Shown here: in pieces, positions 1 to 8,016 of the stretch
Layout of the letters: each line of letters begins with the position of its first letter
How positions within the stretch are numbered: position 1 is the first letter of the stretch
Assembly (NCBI GenBank): GCA_009780445.1
Contig: WRAA01000006.1
Span: 1 to 21,490 of the forward strand
DNA length: 21,490 bases
DNA from: Defluviitaleaceae bacterium
GTDB taxonomy: Bacteria; Bacillota; Clostridia; Lachnospirales; WRAA01
Direction of reading: 5' to 3'
Program-made: the position numbers and the translations under genes
The notes under the pieces: generated by a model
Databases searched by the model: none
What the model saw: only the letters and a program-made list of their open reading frames with translations
What the model was told of the DNA's origin: nothing

Positions 1-414
1 CGTGCCTAGGTTGGACTTTATTCTTTCGTTTTCCTCCGGCCCGATACTCACAGAGCGGCCCTCTCTGTGCGGCGCTAAGCGCACTCCCTCCTGCCTACTC
101 TTGCGCTTGTGCGCCAGCGAAAAGACCTGGAAGCCGCCGGAGTCCGTGAGGATTGGCTTGTTCCACGACATAAAGCCGTGCAGCCCGCCCATGTCGCGCA
201 CAAGCTCGTCTCCCGGGCGCAGGTGCAGGTGGTATGTGTTTGAAAGCTGCACCAAACAGCCGATGTTCTCCAGATCTTCCGTGGACACCGCGCCCTTTAT
301 AACCGCGGCAGTGCCAACGTTCATAAACACCGGTGTCTGTATCACGCCGTGGGGCGTGCTAAACGCGGCCTGCTTGGCGCGTCCTTCCATCGCTGAAATC
401 TTATAGCCATTCAA
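1..414 (-). CDS. tgt: tRNA-guanine(34) transglycosylase, N-terminal part (runs off the window)
   Basis: Tgt exchanges guanine-34 of certain tRNAs for a queuosine precursor. The 138 visible codons show clear family motifs: TPHGVIQTPVFMNVGT, KGAVSTEDL, LSNTYHLHLRPGDE, GGLHGFM and LTDSGGFQVFSL, the last holding the catalytic-pocket Asp. The chosen start is TTG at 414. It gives MNGYKISAMEGRAK, close to the usual N-terminal length, with GGAG ten bases upstream (425-428). An ATG at 390 is the alternative but has no ribosome binding site. The first four codons lie inside the arm of a long inverted repeat. The stretch after DSGGFQVFSL departs from the family: the usual SHIDG is PHREG here, which may mean divergence. 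The family call is firm from the motifs; the start is less sure. The gene is cut by the window edge. Confidence 0.87.
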   Translation of the reverse strand, partial: MNGYKISAMEGRAKQAAFSTPHGVIQTPVFMNVGTAAVIKGAVSTEDLENIGCLVQLSNTYHLHLRPGDELVRDMGGLHGFMSWNKPILTDSGGFQVFSLAHKRKSRQEGVRLAPHREGRSVSIGPEENERIKSNLGT

Positions 415-614
415 CTTGAAAACACTCCAATCAAACTTGTCTTTTTGCGCAATTGCGTTGTCATTTTTTCCTGCGCTGACGCTCCGGATGCTGAACGTGT
501 GCCACCGGCACACAGCATTCTAACGTACCCTGCGGGTACGCGTCGTCCCTCATTCCTAGCACTTGCGCAAAAATCCTGCGTTTGCTCGGAGTGTTTTCAA
601 GTCGAATGGCTATA
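402..614. repeat. 213-bp near-palindromic element between gyrA and tgt (MITE-like or structured RNA)
   Basis: The ends form a 27-bp inverted repeat (402-428 with 588-614) with one mismatch, which becomes a G-U pair in the gyrA-to-tgt transcript. The arms continue inward with 432-436/580-584 (CAAAC/GTTTG) and 442-452/563-573 (TTTTTGCGCAA/TTGCGCAAAAA). The centre holds two further hairpins: 488-518 (ATGCTG and TGTGCC paired with GGCACA and CAGCAT) and 524-540 (CGTACCC, TGC loop, GGGTACG). The right end covers the gyrA stop codon and the left end covers the tgt ribosome binding site and TTG start. TA at both outer edges would fit a TA target duplication. No transposase frame lies inside. It may be a miniature mobile element or a structured intergenic RNA; neither hairpin has a T-run, so it is not an ordinary terminator. 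Confidence 0.85.
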
Positions 615-3084
615 CATTACTCTCCGGCTCGTCCTGTTCTTCGTCGATCTCGATCTTCGCCATACCCACGACCTTTACGCCGTCCTCCAGGTTTGTGAGC
701 TTCACGCCCTGCGCCACGCGCCCGGTTGTGGAGATATCGTCAATGCGTATGCGAATGATGGTGCCTTCGGAGTTGATCAGGATAAGTTCGTCACCCTGGC
801 TAACCTTGCAAACACCCACGATGGAACCCGTTTTCTCCGTTATCTTGTATATCTTGACGCCCTTCGCGCTGCGCTTGTGCGGGGTGAACTCTTCGCACGG
901 GGTACACTTGCCGAAGCCCGATTCAGTGACGAACAGCAGCTTGCACTCATTGCCGATTACATCGGCGGCGACAACCTCGTCACCTTCGCCAAGGCGGATT
1001 CCCCGCACACCGGCGGCCTGGCGGCCCATGGAGCGTATCTCGCTTTCAACAAAGCGCACACCCTGTCCGTGGCGTGTTGCGATGAATATTTCTTGGTTGC
1101 CGTCGGTGCGTATTACCGACACAAGCTCGTCGTCCTCCTTGAAGTTGATGGCCAGCAGGCCGCGGGAATGTTTCTTGGAGAAGCTGCTGATCGGCGTTTT
1201 CTTCACAATACCGCCGCGTGTGACGAACATTACGTACTCATTGGGGCTGAACTCGCGTATCGGCATTACGGCGGCGATCTTCTCGCGCTCGTACAGGTTC
1301 AGCATGTTCACGATAGCCCGCCCGCGGGCTTGCCGCCCGGCCTCGGGGATCTCGTAGGTCTTGGTCTGGAACACGCGCCCCATGTTTGTGAAGTAGAGGA
1401 TATAGTCGTGGGTGCTGGCGATGAAGAGATCCTTTACGAAGTCCTCGTCGCGTATCTGCATCCCCGTGACACCCTTGCCGCCGCGGTTCTGCGACTTGTA
1501 TGTGTTCAGCGGTATGCGCTTTACATAGTCCATGTAGCTGAAGGTGATGACCGAAAGCTCGTCGTCGATCAGATCCTCCAGGTTTATCTCGCCGTCTCCG
1601 TGTACGATGGCCGTGCGGCGTTCCCCGCCAAACTTGGCGCGCAGAACCGAAAGCTCTTCGCGCACCTTGGCCAGCAGAAGCTTGCCGCTGTTAAGCAAGG
1701 CCGTCAGCTCTTCCACCAATGCCTTGAGTTCGGCGTATTCCGCCAGGAGCTTGTCCTTCTCCAGCCCCGTTAGCGCGCGCAGCCTCATCTGCACGATAGC
1801 CTCAGCCTGTTCCTCCGAAAGCGCGAAACGCTCGCGAAGGTTTGCCCGTGCGGCGGCAGTATCGTCAGACGCGCGGATGATCTTGATAACTTCGTCGATG
1901 TTATCCTGCGCGATAATCAGCCCTTCGAGGATGTGTTGGCGTTTGAGTGCCTTGTCCAGCTCGAAGCGCGTGCGGCGCGTTACGACATCCACTTGATGAT
2001 CCAGATAGTGTTCCAGCACTTGCTGGAGGTTCAGCAGCATTGGCTTGTTGTTCACCAAGGCCAGCATAATCACGCTGAAACTCTCCTGCAAGCCCGAATG
2101 TTTGTAAAGCTGGTTAAGCACAACATTGGCGTTGGCGTCCTTCTTCACACTGAACACTATGCGCACGCCGTTGCGGTTTGTTTCGTCCACAACTTCGCTA
2201 AGCCCTTCGATCTTCTTCTCGGACACCATCTCGCCGATCTTTTCGAGCAGGCGGCTCTTGTTGCACTGGTACGGCACTTCGGTGACGACAATGCGCTCGC
2301 GGCCGTTGGGCATTGTCTCTATGTCCGCCGTTGCGCGGACGATAATGCGCCCGCGCCCTGTCTGGTAAGCCTGGCGTATGCCGCTTGTGCCCAGGATCGT
2401 GGCCGCCGTGGGGAAGTCCGGCCCCTTCACAATGCCCATCAGATCCAAGATGTCCGTCGGCCTGTCGTCTATGCGGTTGTTGATGATGTGCAGAACCGCG
2501 TCGCACACTTCGCCCAGATTGTGCGGCGGAATGTTCGTGGCCATGCCCACGGCTATGCCCGTGGAGCCGTTCACCAATATGTTCGGGAAGCGCGACGGAA
2601 GCACCGTCGGCTCCTTTGCGTCGTTCAGATAGTTCGGTACAAACTCAACCGTGTCCTTCTCCAGATCTGTCAGCATTTCCATGGAAAGGCGGGAAAGCCG
2701 CGCTTCGGTATAACGTTCGGCCGCCGCGTCGAAACCGTCCATCGAGCCGAAGTTGCCGTGGCCGTCTATCAGCGGATAGCGCAGCGAAAAGTCCTGCGCC
2801 ATCCTCACGAGAGCATCGTAGATGGAGGAGTTGCCGTGCGGGTGATAGTTACCCATGGTGTCGCCCGTGATCTTCGAGGACTTCTTATAAGGTTTGTTAG
2901 GCTCCAGCCCCAGTTCCGACATGCTGTACAGTATGCGCCGCTGAACGGGCTTCAGCCCGTCCCGCACATCCGGCAGGGCGCGCGAAACTATTACGGACAT
3001 TGCATATTCGATGTAGGACTTCTTCATTTCCGATTCCAGCGCAATAGGCTGGATCTTGTCAAACACACTATTTTCTTCTGACAT
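610..3084 (-). CDS. gyrA: DNA gyrase subunit A
   Basis: GyrA is the DNA breakage-reunion subunit of gyrase, which introduces negative supercoils. The 824-residue length is normal. The N-terminal winged-helix/tower part carries the catalytic Tyr125 in AAERYTEARLS. A coiled-coil region lies around 370-480. The C-terminal beta-pinwheel has a GyrA box at about 532-538, QNRGGKG instead of QRRGGKG. The quinolone-resistance region reads YHPHGNSSIYD: Asn85 replaces the near-universal Asp (E. coli position 82), while Ser86 and Asp90 (E. coli 83 and 87) are retained. The tail is acidic. AGGAG stands 6 nt before the ATG. The upstream gene ends 33 nt away, so cotranscription with gyrB is likely. The stop codon lies inside the palindromic element. 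Confidence 0.98.
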   Translation of the reverse strand: MSEENSVFDKIQPIALESEMKKSYIEYAMSVIVSRALPDVRDGLKPVQRRILYSMSELGLEPNKPYKKSSKITGDTMGNYHPHGNSSIYDALVRMAQDFSLRYPLIDGHGNFGSMDGFDAAAERYTEARLSRLSMEMLTDLEKDTVEFVPNYLNDAKEPTVLPSRFPNILVNGSTGIAVGMATNIPPHNLGEVCDAVLHIINNRIDDRPTDILDLMGIVKGPDFPTAATILGTSGIRQAYQTGRGRIIVRATADIETMPNGRERIVVTEVPYQCNKSRLLEKIGEMVSEKKIEGLSEVVDETNRNGVRIVFSVKKDANANVVLNQLYKHSGLQESFSVIMLALVNNKPMLLNLQQVLEHYLDHQVDVVTRRTRFELDKALKRQHILEGLIIAQDNIDEVIKIIRASDDTAAARANLRERFALSEEQAEAIVQMRLRALTGLEKDKLLAEYAELKALVEELTALLNSGKLLLAKVREELSVLRAKFGGERRTAIVHGDGEINLEDLIDDELSVITFSYMDYVKRIPLNTYKSQNRGGKGVTGMQIRDEDFVKDLFIASTHDYILYFTNMGRVFQTKTYEIPEAGRQARGRAIVNMLNLYEREKIAAVMPIREFSPNEYVMFVTRGGIVKKTPISSFSKKHSRGLLAINFKEDDELVSVIRTDGNQEIFIATRHGQGVRFVESEIRSMGRQAAGVRGIRLGEGDEVVAADVIGNECKLLFVTESGFGKCTPCEEFTPHKRSAKGVKIYKITEKTGSIVGVCKVSQGDELILINSEGTIIRIRIDDISTTGRVAQGVKLTNLEDGVKVVGMAKIEIDEEQDEPESNV

Positions 3085-3117
3085 TCGCGTCTCCTAGTTG
3101 ATTCATTATAGATTACT

Positions 3118-3582
3118 CTATGGTAGGTTGCGTTTACCCGTCAGCGACACGAGCGGTATGCGGTAGACCCTCATTCTCTCAAGCGCGGCGTGGTCGTAGA
3201 CAAAACCGTGGTAGCCGCAGTGGTCGTTGATAAGGTCCAGCCCGCGGATGGCCTCGTCACCCGTTATTTCCTCGGCAATGCCGAAGCCGATCACACTCTC
3301 ATACTTCGCGGTGAGGCCGCCCGACGGCGTTTCGGCGTATCTGTGCAAGATATCCGCCTCGACGCAGACATTGCCGCTGTTGTTGATAAGCGTATGCTTG
3401 AAACCGTCCCGCGCGCCGTGAAAGTAGACCACCACCTGCCCGCCGGCTTCCTCAAAACCGAAGGACAGCGGAACAACATACGGAAACGGATCTCCGTTTA
3501 ACCCCAGCCTGATCGTATCGGCGCGCCTAAGCACATCCACAATTTCCTGCCAATCCGTAATTTCTCTCTCCGAACGTCTCAC
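3118..3582 (-). CDS. Pyridoxamine 5'-phosphate oxidase-like (NimA-type) flavin-binding protein
   Basis: A 154-residue protein of the split-barrel flavin-binding superfamily, closest in pattern to the NimA-like Pyridox_ox_2 group. Visible family features are PYVVPLSFGFE near residue 34, VVYFHGARDGFKHTLI near 50, NVCVEAD near 71, and YESVIGFGIAEEI near 94. The C-terminal SLTGKRN is like the TGK of NimA. These proteins bind FMN or related cofactors; some reduce nitroimidazoles, but the substrate here cannot be told from sequence. The start is GTG at 3582, supported by AGGGGG about 7 nt upstream; an ATG three bases further upstream is out of frame and meets a stop at once. It sits 15 nt after gyrB and 33 nt before gyrA, an unusual insertion in the gyrBA pair. 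Confidence 0.88.
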   Translation of the reverse strand: MRRSEREITDWQEIVDVLRRADTIRLGLNGDPFPYVVPLSFGFEEAGGQVVVYFHGARDGFKHTLINNSGNVCVEADILHRYAETPSGGLTAKYESVIGFGIAEEITGDEAIRGLDLINDHCGYHGFVYDHAALERMRVYRIPLVSLTGKRNLP

Positions 3583-3597
3583 GACATTACCCCCTGT

Positions 3598-5508
3598 CTA
3601 CACATCAATGTTAACCGCATACTCCGCGTGTTCGTTAATAAACTCGCGGCGCGGCTCCACGCGGTCTCCCATAAGCTGGTTAAATATTTCGTCGGCGGCG
3701 CGTGCGTCCTCGATGTCCACGCGCAAGAGGGTGCGCTTCTCCGGATCCATGGTGGTGTCCCAGAGCTGTTCCGCGTCCATTTCGCCCAAGCCCTTATAAC
3801 GTTCGGGCGGCGGCGTGCCTTCGCGGCCTATCTCTTCATACAGGCGTTCCAGCTCGCGTTCGCTGTAGGCGTAGTAGGTTTTCTTATTCTTGTCCACCTT
3901 GTAGAGCGGCGGCTGTGCGATATAGATGTTGCCGCTCTCTATCAGCGGTGTCATAAAGCGGTAGAGAAAGGTGAGCAGCAGTGTGCGAATGTGCGAACCG
4001 TCCACATCCGCGTCCGTCATAATGATTATCTTGTGATAGCGCAGCTTCGATATGTCGAAGTCCTCATGTATGCCTGTGCCGAAGGCCAGTATCATGGACT
4101 TTATCTCTTCGTTGGAAAGTATTTTGTCCAGCCGCGACTTCTCCACGTTCATTATCTTTCCGCGCAGTGGCAAAATAGCCTGTGTGCGCGGCAAGCGGGC
4201 GTTGATGGCGGAGCCGCCGGCGGAGTTACCTTCCACGATGAATATTTCGCAGTTGGCGGGGTTACGGTCCGAACAGTCTGTTAGTTTGCCGGGCAGCCTC
4301 GCGCTTTCCAGCACACCCTTGCGGCGCACAAGCTCCCTTGCGCGGCGTGCGGCCTCCCTGGCGCGTGACGCGGTGAGGGACTTCTCCACGATGGACTTGG
4401 CGATGGACGGGTTTTCCTCCAGGAAGTAGCCCAGATGCTCCGACAGCACCGATTCCACGGCGTAACGCGCCTCGGAGTTGCCCAGCTTGATTTTGGTTTG
4501 GCTCTCGAACTGGGGGTCGCTTATCTTGATGGACACTACGGCGGCCAAACCTTCGCGCACATCGTCGCCGGAGAGGTTCTTGTCCGAATCTTTCAGCAGG
4601 CCGGCCTTCTTTGCGTAGTCGTTGATGCCCTTGGTCAGCCCTGCGCGAAAGCCCGCAAGGTGGGTGCCGCCCTCCGCCGTGTTGATGGTGTTCACAAACG
4701 TAAACGTAGACTCGAAGAACTCTTCGGTGTACTGCAAAGCGATCTCAACCAGCACGCCTTCCTTTTCGGCCTCTACATAGAATATCTGCTTGAACAGCGG
4801 GTTGCGGTTCTTGTTGATGTGTTCGACAAACTGCTTTATACCACCCTCGTAGTGATAGGTGCGTTCCTTTGCGGGTTCCTGGCGCGTATCGCGCAGGGTT
4901 ATCTTCAAGCCCTTGGTGATGAAGGCCATCTCCTGCAAGCGTTGTTTCAGCGTGTCGAAGCTGTACTCCATCTCCTCGAAGATCTCGCTGTCCGGCCAGA
5001 AGTGTACCAGGGTTCCCGTCTGCGAAGCGGGGCAGTCGCCCACTGCGCTGAGCGGCTGTACGGTGTCGCCGCGTTCGTAGATCTGCTCGTGTACCTTGCC
5101 TTCGCTGTAGATGTTCACCACAAGCCGCTTGCTCAAGGCGTTGACCACAGACGCGCCCACACCGTGAAGCCCGCCGGAGACCTTGTAGCCGCCGCCGCCG
5201 AACTTGCCGCCGGCATGGAGCATGGTGAACACAACCTCCACGGCGGGTATGCCCTTGGTGGGGTGTATACCGATGGGGATTCCGCGCCCGTTGTCGATAA
5301 CCGACACGGAGTTGTCCTCGTGGATCGTAATGACTATCTCAGTGCAGAAGCCGGCCAGAGCTTCGTCCACAGCGTTGTCCACAATTTCGTAGACAAGATG
5401 GTGCAGGCCCTTTGCCGATGTTGTGCCGATATACATTCCCGGCCGCTTGCGCACGGCCTCCAAACCTTCCAACACTTGGATCTGTGACTCGTTATACTCG
5501 TTAGACAT
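3598..5508 (-). CDS. gyrB: DNA gyrase subunit B
   Basis: GyrB is the ATPase subunit of gyrase. The 636 residues fit the Gram-positive form without the insert of enterobacterial GyrB. The GHKL ATPase shows EIVDNAVDEA (41-50), DNGRGIPIGIHP (72-83) and GGLHGVGASVVN (112-123). The transducer domain follows. The TOPRIM domain has EGNSAGGSA (426-434) with catalytic Glu426, and TDADVDGSH (498-506) with the metal-binding Asp residues. The C-terminal tail has ERYKGLGEM (569-577). Asn428 replaces the usual Asp of EGDSAGGSA (E. coli position 426), and the following KQGRDR is INARLPR. A ParE call is unlikely given the position directly after recF. AAGGAG lies 5 nt before the ATG. The gene follows recF by 21 nt. 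Confidence 0.97.
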   Translation of the reverse strand: MSNEYNESQIQVLEGLEAVRKRPGMYIGTTSAKGLHHLVYEIVDNAVDEALAGFCTEIVITIHEDNSVSVIDNGRGIPIGIHPTKGIPAVEVVFTMLHAGGKFGGGGYKVSGGLHGVGASVVNALSKRLVVNIYSEGKVHEQIYERGDTVQPLSAVGDCPASQTGTLVHFWPDSEIFEEMEYSFDTLKQRLQEMAFITKGLKITLRDTRQEPAKERTYHYEGGIKQFVEHINKNRNPLFKQIFYVEAEKEGVLVEIALQYTEEFFESTFTFVNTINTAEGGTHLAGFRAGLTKGINDYAKKAGLLKDSDKNLSGDDVREGLAAVVSIKISDPQFESQTKIKLGNSEARYAVESVLSEHLGYFLEENPSIAKSIVEKSLTASRAREAARRARELVRRKGVLESARLPGKLTDCSDRNPANCEIFIVEGNSAGGSAINARLPRTQAILPLRGKIMNVEKSRLDKILSNEEIKSMILAFGTGIHEDFDISKLRYHKIIIMTDADVDGSHIRTLLLTFLYRFMTPLIESGNIYIAQPPLYKVDKNKKTYYAYSERELERLYEEIGREGTPPPERYKGLGEMDAEQLWDTTMDPEKRTLLRVDIEDARAADEIFNQLMGDRVEPRREFINEHAEYAVNIDV

Positions 5509-5529
5509 ATACTCTCCTTGTTGTGCCGC

Positions 5530-6633
5530 CTACTGCGTTACGGCTCCATGCTCTATGTTGTAGATATTATAGTTTGTCGCGCCGGAAATCTTGCGCACCA
5601 CATCCTCCACGCCTGTGCAGGTTATGACGGTCTGTATGCCGCTGATGCTGCGCATTAGGCATGTCTGGCGATGTTCGTCAAGCTCCGACAGCACATCGTC
5701 CAGCAGCAGGACGGGCCTCTGCCCGGCAAGCTTCGTAACCATCTCGATCTGCGCCAGCTTGGCCGCAAGTGAGGCCGTTCTCTGCTGGCCTTGTGAACCG
5801 TAGACACGCGCGTCAACACCGTTCACCGCGAAGTAGAGGTCGTCCTTGTGGATGCCCACGGATGTGGAACCCAGGGCTATATCACGCTCCAGAGACTGTT
5901 CCAGCTTGCGCGGAAAGTCCTCCGGCAGGATGTTCGGCTTGTACGTTATGCTAAGGGTCTCACGGCCGCCTGTCAGGTCGGAGTGTATGCCGCTTGCGGC
6001 GTTGTGCAGACCCTCCACGAAGTTTACGCGCTCGCGGTATATCTTCGCGCCGTGTTCGGCCAGCTGGTTGTCCCACACAGACATAGTATCGCGCAGACTG
6101 CGCGCGGCGGATCTGTCGCCCTTCAAGCTCTTCAGCAGGCTGTTGCGCTGTTTCAGAACGTGGTGGAAGGTCTGGAGGTGGTAGACATACACGCGGCTGA
6201 CCTGGCACATCTCCATGTCTATGAAGCGGCGGCGTTCGGCTGGGCCTTCCTTTATCAGCAACAGATCCTCCGGCGTGAATATCACGCAGAGCAGCTTCCC
6301 GAAGAGTTCCGCAAGCTTGTGTATGGCAAGGCCGTTGATGGCGATGCCCTTGGGCCTGTCGTCCCGCAGATGAATGTCTATCTGTGTGGGATACCGCCCG
6401 CCCGCCGGGGATACGTGCAGCTGGACATAGGCTTCGCGCTCGCCGAAGCGCACAAGCTCCCTGTCGTGCCGCGCCCGCTTTGCCCGCCCGCTTGCGCAGA
6501 GGTAGATGGATTCAAGCAGGTTTGTCTTGCCCTGGGCGTTGCGCCCCGCAAAGATGTTCATTCCGTCGGACAGGAACAGCTGCTGACGCTCCAGATTCCT
6601 ATAGTTGTGCAGCCCAAGCCTTGTTACAAACAT
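5530..6633 (-). CDS. recF: DNA replication and repair protein RecF
   Basis: RecF is an SMC-like ATPase that, with RecO and RecR, loads RecA at single-strand gaps. The protein has 367 residues from the start chosen here. Walker A is GRNAQGKTN (30-38), the ABC signature is YGSQGQQRTASLA, and Walker B with D-loop is PVLLLDDVLSELD. The opening MFVTRLGLHNYRN is typical. The ATG at 6633 overlaps the dnaN stop as TAATG, which indicates translational coupling. A longer reading from 6702 would add 23 residues out of dnaN and is not needed. The small S4-domain gene (yaaA/remB type) that often sits between dnaN and recF in Bacillota is absent. Confidence 0.97.
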   Translation of the reverse strand: MFVTRLGLHNYRNLERQQLFLSDGMNIFAGRNAQGKTNLLESIYLCASGRAKRARHDRELVRFGEREAYVQLHVSPAGGRYPTQIDIHLRDDRPKGIAINGLAIHKLAELFGKLLCVIFTPEDLLLIKEGPAERRRFIDMEMCQVSRVYVYHLQTFHHVLKQRNSLLKSLKGDRSAARSLRDTMSVWDNQLAEHGAKIYRERVNFVEGLHNAASGIHSDLTGGRETLSITYKPNILPEDFPRKLEQSLERDIALGSTSVGIHKDDLYFAVNGVDARVYGSQGQQRTASLAAKLAQIEMVTKLAGQRPVLLLDDVLSELDEHRQTCLMRSISGIQTVITCTGVEDVVRKISGATNYNIYNIEHGAVTQ

Positions 6634-7769
6634 TACGATTCCAGGCGAAGCGGCAGTACAAGGTGCTTGCTGCCGGATTCTCCCGTGGGCCGCACGATGC
6701 ACGGGCTTAGCGCGGAGTTAAACGAAAGGTTTACAAATTCGGCGTCGATCACCTTCAGGGCTTCTATCATAAGCTTAGGGTTGAAGCCGATCTGCAAGGG
6801 GCTTCCGTCGAAGTCGATGTCAAGCTCTTCGTGAACACTGCCGATCTGCGCCATGGAAGCGATTTTCAGCACATCCCCGTCGATGTCCATACGCACGGGG
6901 ATGCTGCGCGTCTCCTTTACGGCGATGAGCGCGGCGCGTTCCAGCGAGGCAAGCAGCGACAGCTTGTCGCACGTGACCAAGGTGGCTTGATCCACATTAA
7001 ATATCTGCCGATAGTCGATAAAGTCTCCGTCGATAAGCCGTGTCACCAGTGTGGCCTTGCTAAGCCGGAACAGAACGTGCTTGTCGGTGGCGTGGAAGGA
7101 GATAAACTCGTCGTCGTCGGTGCCGGCCAGCTTTAGAACCTCCGCCAGAGCCTTGGCCGGCACAATTATTTTGAGCGCGGCGCGGGAGTGATCCTCCGGC
7201 AGGGTCACGGACGTATGAGCCATGCGCACGCCGTCCAGAGCGACCATGTTCATGGTACCCGCGTCCTCACCGGGGTTAAACTCTATCAGCGCGCCGGTGA
7301 ACACCGGCTTTACATTGTCCTGCGAGGCGCAGTAGATTGTTTGGCGCAGCATGTTACGAAATATCGCGGCCTCCAAGCGGTAGACATGGTTCATCTCCAC
7401 AAATGGCAGGGTGGGGTACTCCTCCGGGTTAAAGCCCAGTAGCTTGAATTCCGACTTGAAGCACTCTATCTTGACCAGGTTGCCTTGTTCGACGCTGATT
7501 GTTGATACCTTGTCCGGGCGTAGGCGGCGCACAATGTCGCTTAGCATACGCCCGTCGATGGCGGCTCGGCCTTCTTCAATAATTTCCGCCCCGATGATCG
7601 GATACGTCTCGATGGACATTTCCAGGTTGGAGGCGTAGAGCCTAAGCTCGCCTTCTTCGGCCGTAATCAGTATACACTCCAGAATCTCCATGGTAGTGCG
7701 CGACGATATAGCCTTGATCACCAAGTTTATGTTGTCGGCAAGCAGCTGGTTCATGCATCGTATCTTCAT
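6633..7769 (-). CDS. dnaN: DNA polymerase III sliding clamp (beta subunit)
   Basis: DnaN forms the ring that tethers polymerase III to DNA. The 378 residues match the family. Recognisable beta-clamp segments include GFNPEEYPTLP, ALDGVRMAH, LVTRLIDGDFIDYRQIF and the C-terminal HLVLPLRLES. The start is ATG at 7769, with GGAGG 6 nt upstream. An ATG two codons earlier touches the GGAGG and is unlikely. The frame stays open up to 7883, but that would translate the origin sequences and has no ribosome site. The gene lies directly downstream of the proposed oriC and is coupled to recF. Promoters within the origin region could not be fixed with confidence. Confidence 0.98.
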   Translation of the reverse strand: MKIRCMNQLLADNINLVIKAISSRTTMEILECILITAEEGELRLYASNLEMSIETYPIIGAEIIEEGRAAIDGRMLSDIVRRLRPDKVSTISVEQGNLVKIECFKSEFKLLGFNPEEYPTLPFVEMNHVYRLEAAIFRNMLRQTIYCASQDNVKPVFTGALIEFNPGEDAGTMNMVALDGVRMAHTSVTLPEDHSRAALKIIVPAKALAEVLKLAGTDDDEFISFHATDKHVLFRLSKATLVTRLIDGDFIDYRQIFNVDQATLVTCDKLSLLASLERAALIAVKETRSIPVRMDIDGDVLKIASMAQIGSVHEELDIDFDGSPLQIGFNPKLMIEALKVIDAEFVNLSFNSALSPCIVRPTGESGSKHLVLPLRLES

Positions 7770-7822
7770 ATCCATCCTCCGTAACGTTTGTGCTGTATAT
7801 GTAGTAATAACATCTATATTTT

Positions 7823-7852
7823 CAGAAGCAGAAGTAGTAGGCGCGTGGATAA
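7823..7852 (-). promoter_or_regulatory. DnaA-trio unwinding element with adjoining DnaA box
   Basis: Read on the minus strand, the box TTATCCACG (7852-7844) is followed by the GC spacer CGC and then CTA CTA CTT CTG CTT CTG (7840-7823). The complementary strand is therefore 3'-GAT GAT GAA GAC GAA GAC, matching the known trio pattern 3'-(G/A)A(T/A) in its first three repeats and loosely in the rest. An A+T-rich stretch (AAAATATAG) follows. This order of box, GC spacer, trios and AT-rich DNA is that of the basal unwinding system described for B. subtilis. It places the likely strand-opening site beside dnaN. Confidence 0.75.
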
Positions 7853-7964
7853 TTGGTATAACATTTGCGGACAAGACTTTCACGGCTTGTACGGCCGTTG
7901 ATAACCGTTTTCATAACTTATGGACAACTCGGAGCTTATCCAGCCAGTCCACAGCCGCGCCGGC

Positions 7965-7973
7965 CTATCCACA
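7965..7973 (+). promoter_or_regulatory. DnaA box, one mismatch
   Basis: CTATCCACA differs from consensus at the first base. It has the same orientation as the two boxes at 7996 and 8008 and is separated from them by AT-rich DNA. Confidence 0.65.
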
Positions 7974-7995
7974 ATTACACATTATAATCAACACA

Positions 7996-8004
7996 TTATC
8001 CACA
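7996..8004 (+). promoter_or_regulatory. DnaA box, perfect consensus
   Basis: The sequence TTATCCACA matches the DnaA box consensus at all nine positions. It stands four bases ahead of a second box in the same orientation, inside AT-rich DNA. Confidence 0.88.
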
Positions 8005-8007
8005 CAC

Positions 8008-8016
8008 TTATCCACG
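8008..8016 (+). promoter_or_regulatory. DnaA box, one mismatch
   Basis: TTATCCACG differs from the consensus at the last base only. It is in tandem with the perfect box at 7996-8004, a spacing that would suit cooperative DnaA binding. Confidence 0.75.

Noticed and set aside
488..540. The two central hairpins as a gyrA terminator
   Set aside because: Neither stem is followed by a T-run in the direction of gyrA transcription; they fit better as inner parts of the palindromic element.
445..1773. Long plus-strand open frame of 442 codons opposite gyrA
   Set aside because: It is antisense to a certain gyrA gene, has no recognisable motif, and arises from the base composition of the opposite strand.
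1933..3081. Plus-strand open frame of 382 codons opposite the gyrA 5' part
   Set aside because: Antisense shadow of gyrA with His- and Arg-rich, non-protein-like composition.
4435..5487. Plus-strand open frame of 350 codons opposite gyrB
   Set aside because: Antisense shadow of conserved gyrB sequence; no ribosome site or family pattern.
7770..7883. Upstream extension of dnaN
   Set aside because: It would translate the DnaA-trio and AT-rich origin DNA; GGAGG supports the start at 7769.
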